From assembly GCA_903834675.1 (NCBI GenBank), contig CAILKC010000614.1, positions 1 through 6,064 on the forward strand: a DNA stretch of 6,064 nt, written 5' to 3'. Of the stretch, positions 4,949 through 6,064 are shown in pieces. The notes beneath the pieces were generated by a model that was given only the letters and a program-made list of their open reading frames with translations, made no database searches and had not been told where the DNA came from. Source of the stretch: an uncultured Victivallales bacterium. GTDB taxonomy: Bacteria > Verrucomicrobiota > Lentisphaeria > Oligosphaerales > JAFGRS01. How positions within the stretch are numbered: position 1 is the first letter of the stretch; every line of letters begins with the position of its first letter. Made by a program: the position numbers and the translations under genes.

Positions 4949-6064
4949 ATGCACGGTTTACTGCGGCTGCCGTCGTGGGCGTTTCTGGCGGTTTCCACCG
5001 CCGCCATCGCGCCGTCGGCGTGCCTGGCGGCGACGCTGTACGTGTCGCCGAATGGCAACGATGCGGGCCCGGGGACTCAACCCCAGCCTCTGGCCACACT
5101 CGAGGCCGCCCGTGACGCGGCCCGCAAAGCCGGAGCCGGCCCCCAGCGCATTGTTGTGCTGCCCGGCGAGTACTTTCTGGCGAAACCCCTGGTCTTGGAC
5201 GCGCAGGACAATGGTCTGACGATCGAGGCCGATCCGAGTGGCAAGGCCGTGCTCTACGGCGGCAAGCCCGTGACCGGCTGGCGCCGTGATGGCGACTCGT
5301 TCTGGTGCGTCGATCTGCCGGGCGTGAAGGAGGGCACCTGGGATTTTCGGGCGCTGATCGTGAACGGCCGCATGCCCGAACGGGCCCGCTTCCCGGAAAC
5401 CGAGGCATTCCTGAATCAGGGGACGTGGAATCTGCCGCTGCTGCCGGCCGTCAGCGGCTTCTGGGAGCGCAAACCGACCCACGACGAACTGATCACGATG
5501 CCCTACGATGCCAAGGACATCCCGGCGACGCTCGACGTGAAGAACGCCGAGGTGCGCCTCTACCACATGTGGGACGAATCGCTGGTGGGGGTCGCCAGCA
5601 ATGACACGCAGCGCCACGCCTTGATCTTCTCCTCGGAGCCAATCTGGCCAGCCGGGGCCCTGGGCCTCAAGCGCTACGTGATCTTTAATACCCGCGAGGG
5701 CATGACTCACCCCGGTCAATGGTACCTCGATCGCAGCGCCGGCCGTCTGGTCTACTGGCCCCTGCCGGGGGAAGACATGACGACCTGCAAGGTCATCGCG
5801 CCGTCGGCCGAACGGGTGATTCAGATTGTCGGCCGCCCGCAGAAGAAGGCGGAGAAGATCACGCTCCGCGGCCTGACGCTGCAGGCCACCACCGTGCCGC
5901 TCAAGCCAGGCAGCTTCGGGGCGGGAGCCTTCGAGGGCGCCCTGAGCGTGACGCACGCTCACCAGTGCGTCATGGAAGGGCTCGAAATCTGCAACGTGGG
6001 CGGCCTGGGCATCCGGGCGGATAACCTGACCGAGTGCCGCATCACCGACTGCCACGTCCATCAC
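4949..6064 (+). CDS. Secreted right-handed beta-helix protein, N-terminal part (runs off the window)
   Basis: An open frame of 372 codons with no stop before the right edge, so the 3' end is missing. The start is fixed by a good ribosome binding site and a signal peptide (about 1-28; a cysteine at 25 lacks a proper lipobox, so Sec signal peptidase I is favoured). The mature protein opens with TLYVSPNGNDAGPGTQPQPL (29-48) and LATLEAARDAARKAG (48-62), followed by VNGRMPERARFPETE (138-152), GQWYLDRSAGRLVYWPLP (256-273), then the first beta-helix coils from about 304 (ITLRGLTL, MEGLEICNVGGLGI, ITDCHVHH). The order of motifs follows that of the minus-strand protein, so the two are paralogues. Its likely role is a secreted glycosidase or lyase on complex polysaccharide, possibly GH141-like. 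The expected acidic active-site motifs lie beyond the edge and cannot be checked. Confidence 0.87.
   Translation, partial: MHGLLRLPSWAFLAVSTAAIAPSACLAATLYVSPNGNDAGPGTQPQPLATLEAARDAARKAGAGPQRIVVLPGEYFLAKPLVLDAQDNGLTIEADPSGKAVLYGGKPVTGWRRDGDSFWCVDLPGVKEGTWDFRALIVNGRMPERARFPETEAFLNQGTWNLPLLPAVSGFWERKPTHDELITMPYDAKDIPATLDVKNAEVRLYHMWDESLVGVASNDTQRHALIFSSEPIWPAGALGLKRYVIFNTREGMTHPGQWYLDRSAGRLVYWPLPGEDMTTCKVIAPSAERVIQIVGRPQKKAEKITLRGLTLQATTVPLKPGSFGAGAFEGALSVTHAHQCVMEGLEICNVGGLGIRADNLTECRITDCHVHH

Noticed and set aside
4958..6064. A long minus-strand frame at the right edge
   Set aside because: It is antisense to the second beta-helix gene, which has a start, ribosome binding site, signal peptide and family motifs.

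Overview
This GC-rich window reads as accessory sequence from an environmental bacterium. A member of the Planctomycetota-Verrucomicrobiota-Kiritimatiellota-Lentisphaerota group (or a similar polysaccharide-degrading lineage) is the most likely source. That is inferred from the gene types: large secreted right-handed beta-helix proteins, a secreted SUMF1/C-type-lectin-fold protein, and a 'four helix bundle plus suffix' protein bounded by short iterated repeats. No rRNA, tRNA or housekeeping gene is present to fix the taxonomy.

Layout. Positions 1-280 are non-coding and hold a palindrome-rich dispersed repeat: two identical 61-bp copies, one 54-bp copy with two mismatches and one truncated copy. 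Positions 301-3150 (minus strand) encode a 949-aa secreted beta-helix protein, possibly GH141-like, with a C-terminal CBM9-like module. Positions 3151-3404 are a divergent intergenic region with several short palindromes and a plausible sigma70-type promoter facing right. Positions 3405-3980 (plus) encode a 191-aa secreted SUMF1/FGE-fold protein. It has lost the N-terminal half of the fold, and its C-terminus looks like the variable region of a diversity-generating retroelement (DGR). Positions 4096-4896 (plus) encode a four-helix-bundle protein of the 23S-rRNA-intervening-sequence/Avd-like type with a suffix domain. Its coding region is bordered by, and partly built from, a 9-bp repeat of the AACGGACNN type in both orientations. 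From 4949 to the right edge (plus) runs the first 372 codons of a second secreted beta-helix protein, a distant paralogue of the first.

How it may work together. The flanking beta-helix proteins are probably exported carbohydrate-active enzymes. The most interesting part is the 3.4-4.9 kb cassette. There, a C-type-lectin-fold gene whose putative variable codons are almost all NNC, as expected from adenine mutagenesis of an AAC-rich template, is followed directly by an Avd-like four-helix gene. No reverse transcriptase and no template repeat is visible, so if this is a DGR target it would have to be served in trans, or be a relic. The short repeats around the four-helix gene, plus an inverted copy inside the lectin gene close to its apparent internal deletion, suggest that repeats shaped this cassette.
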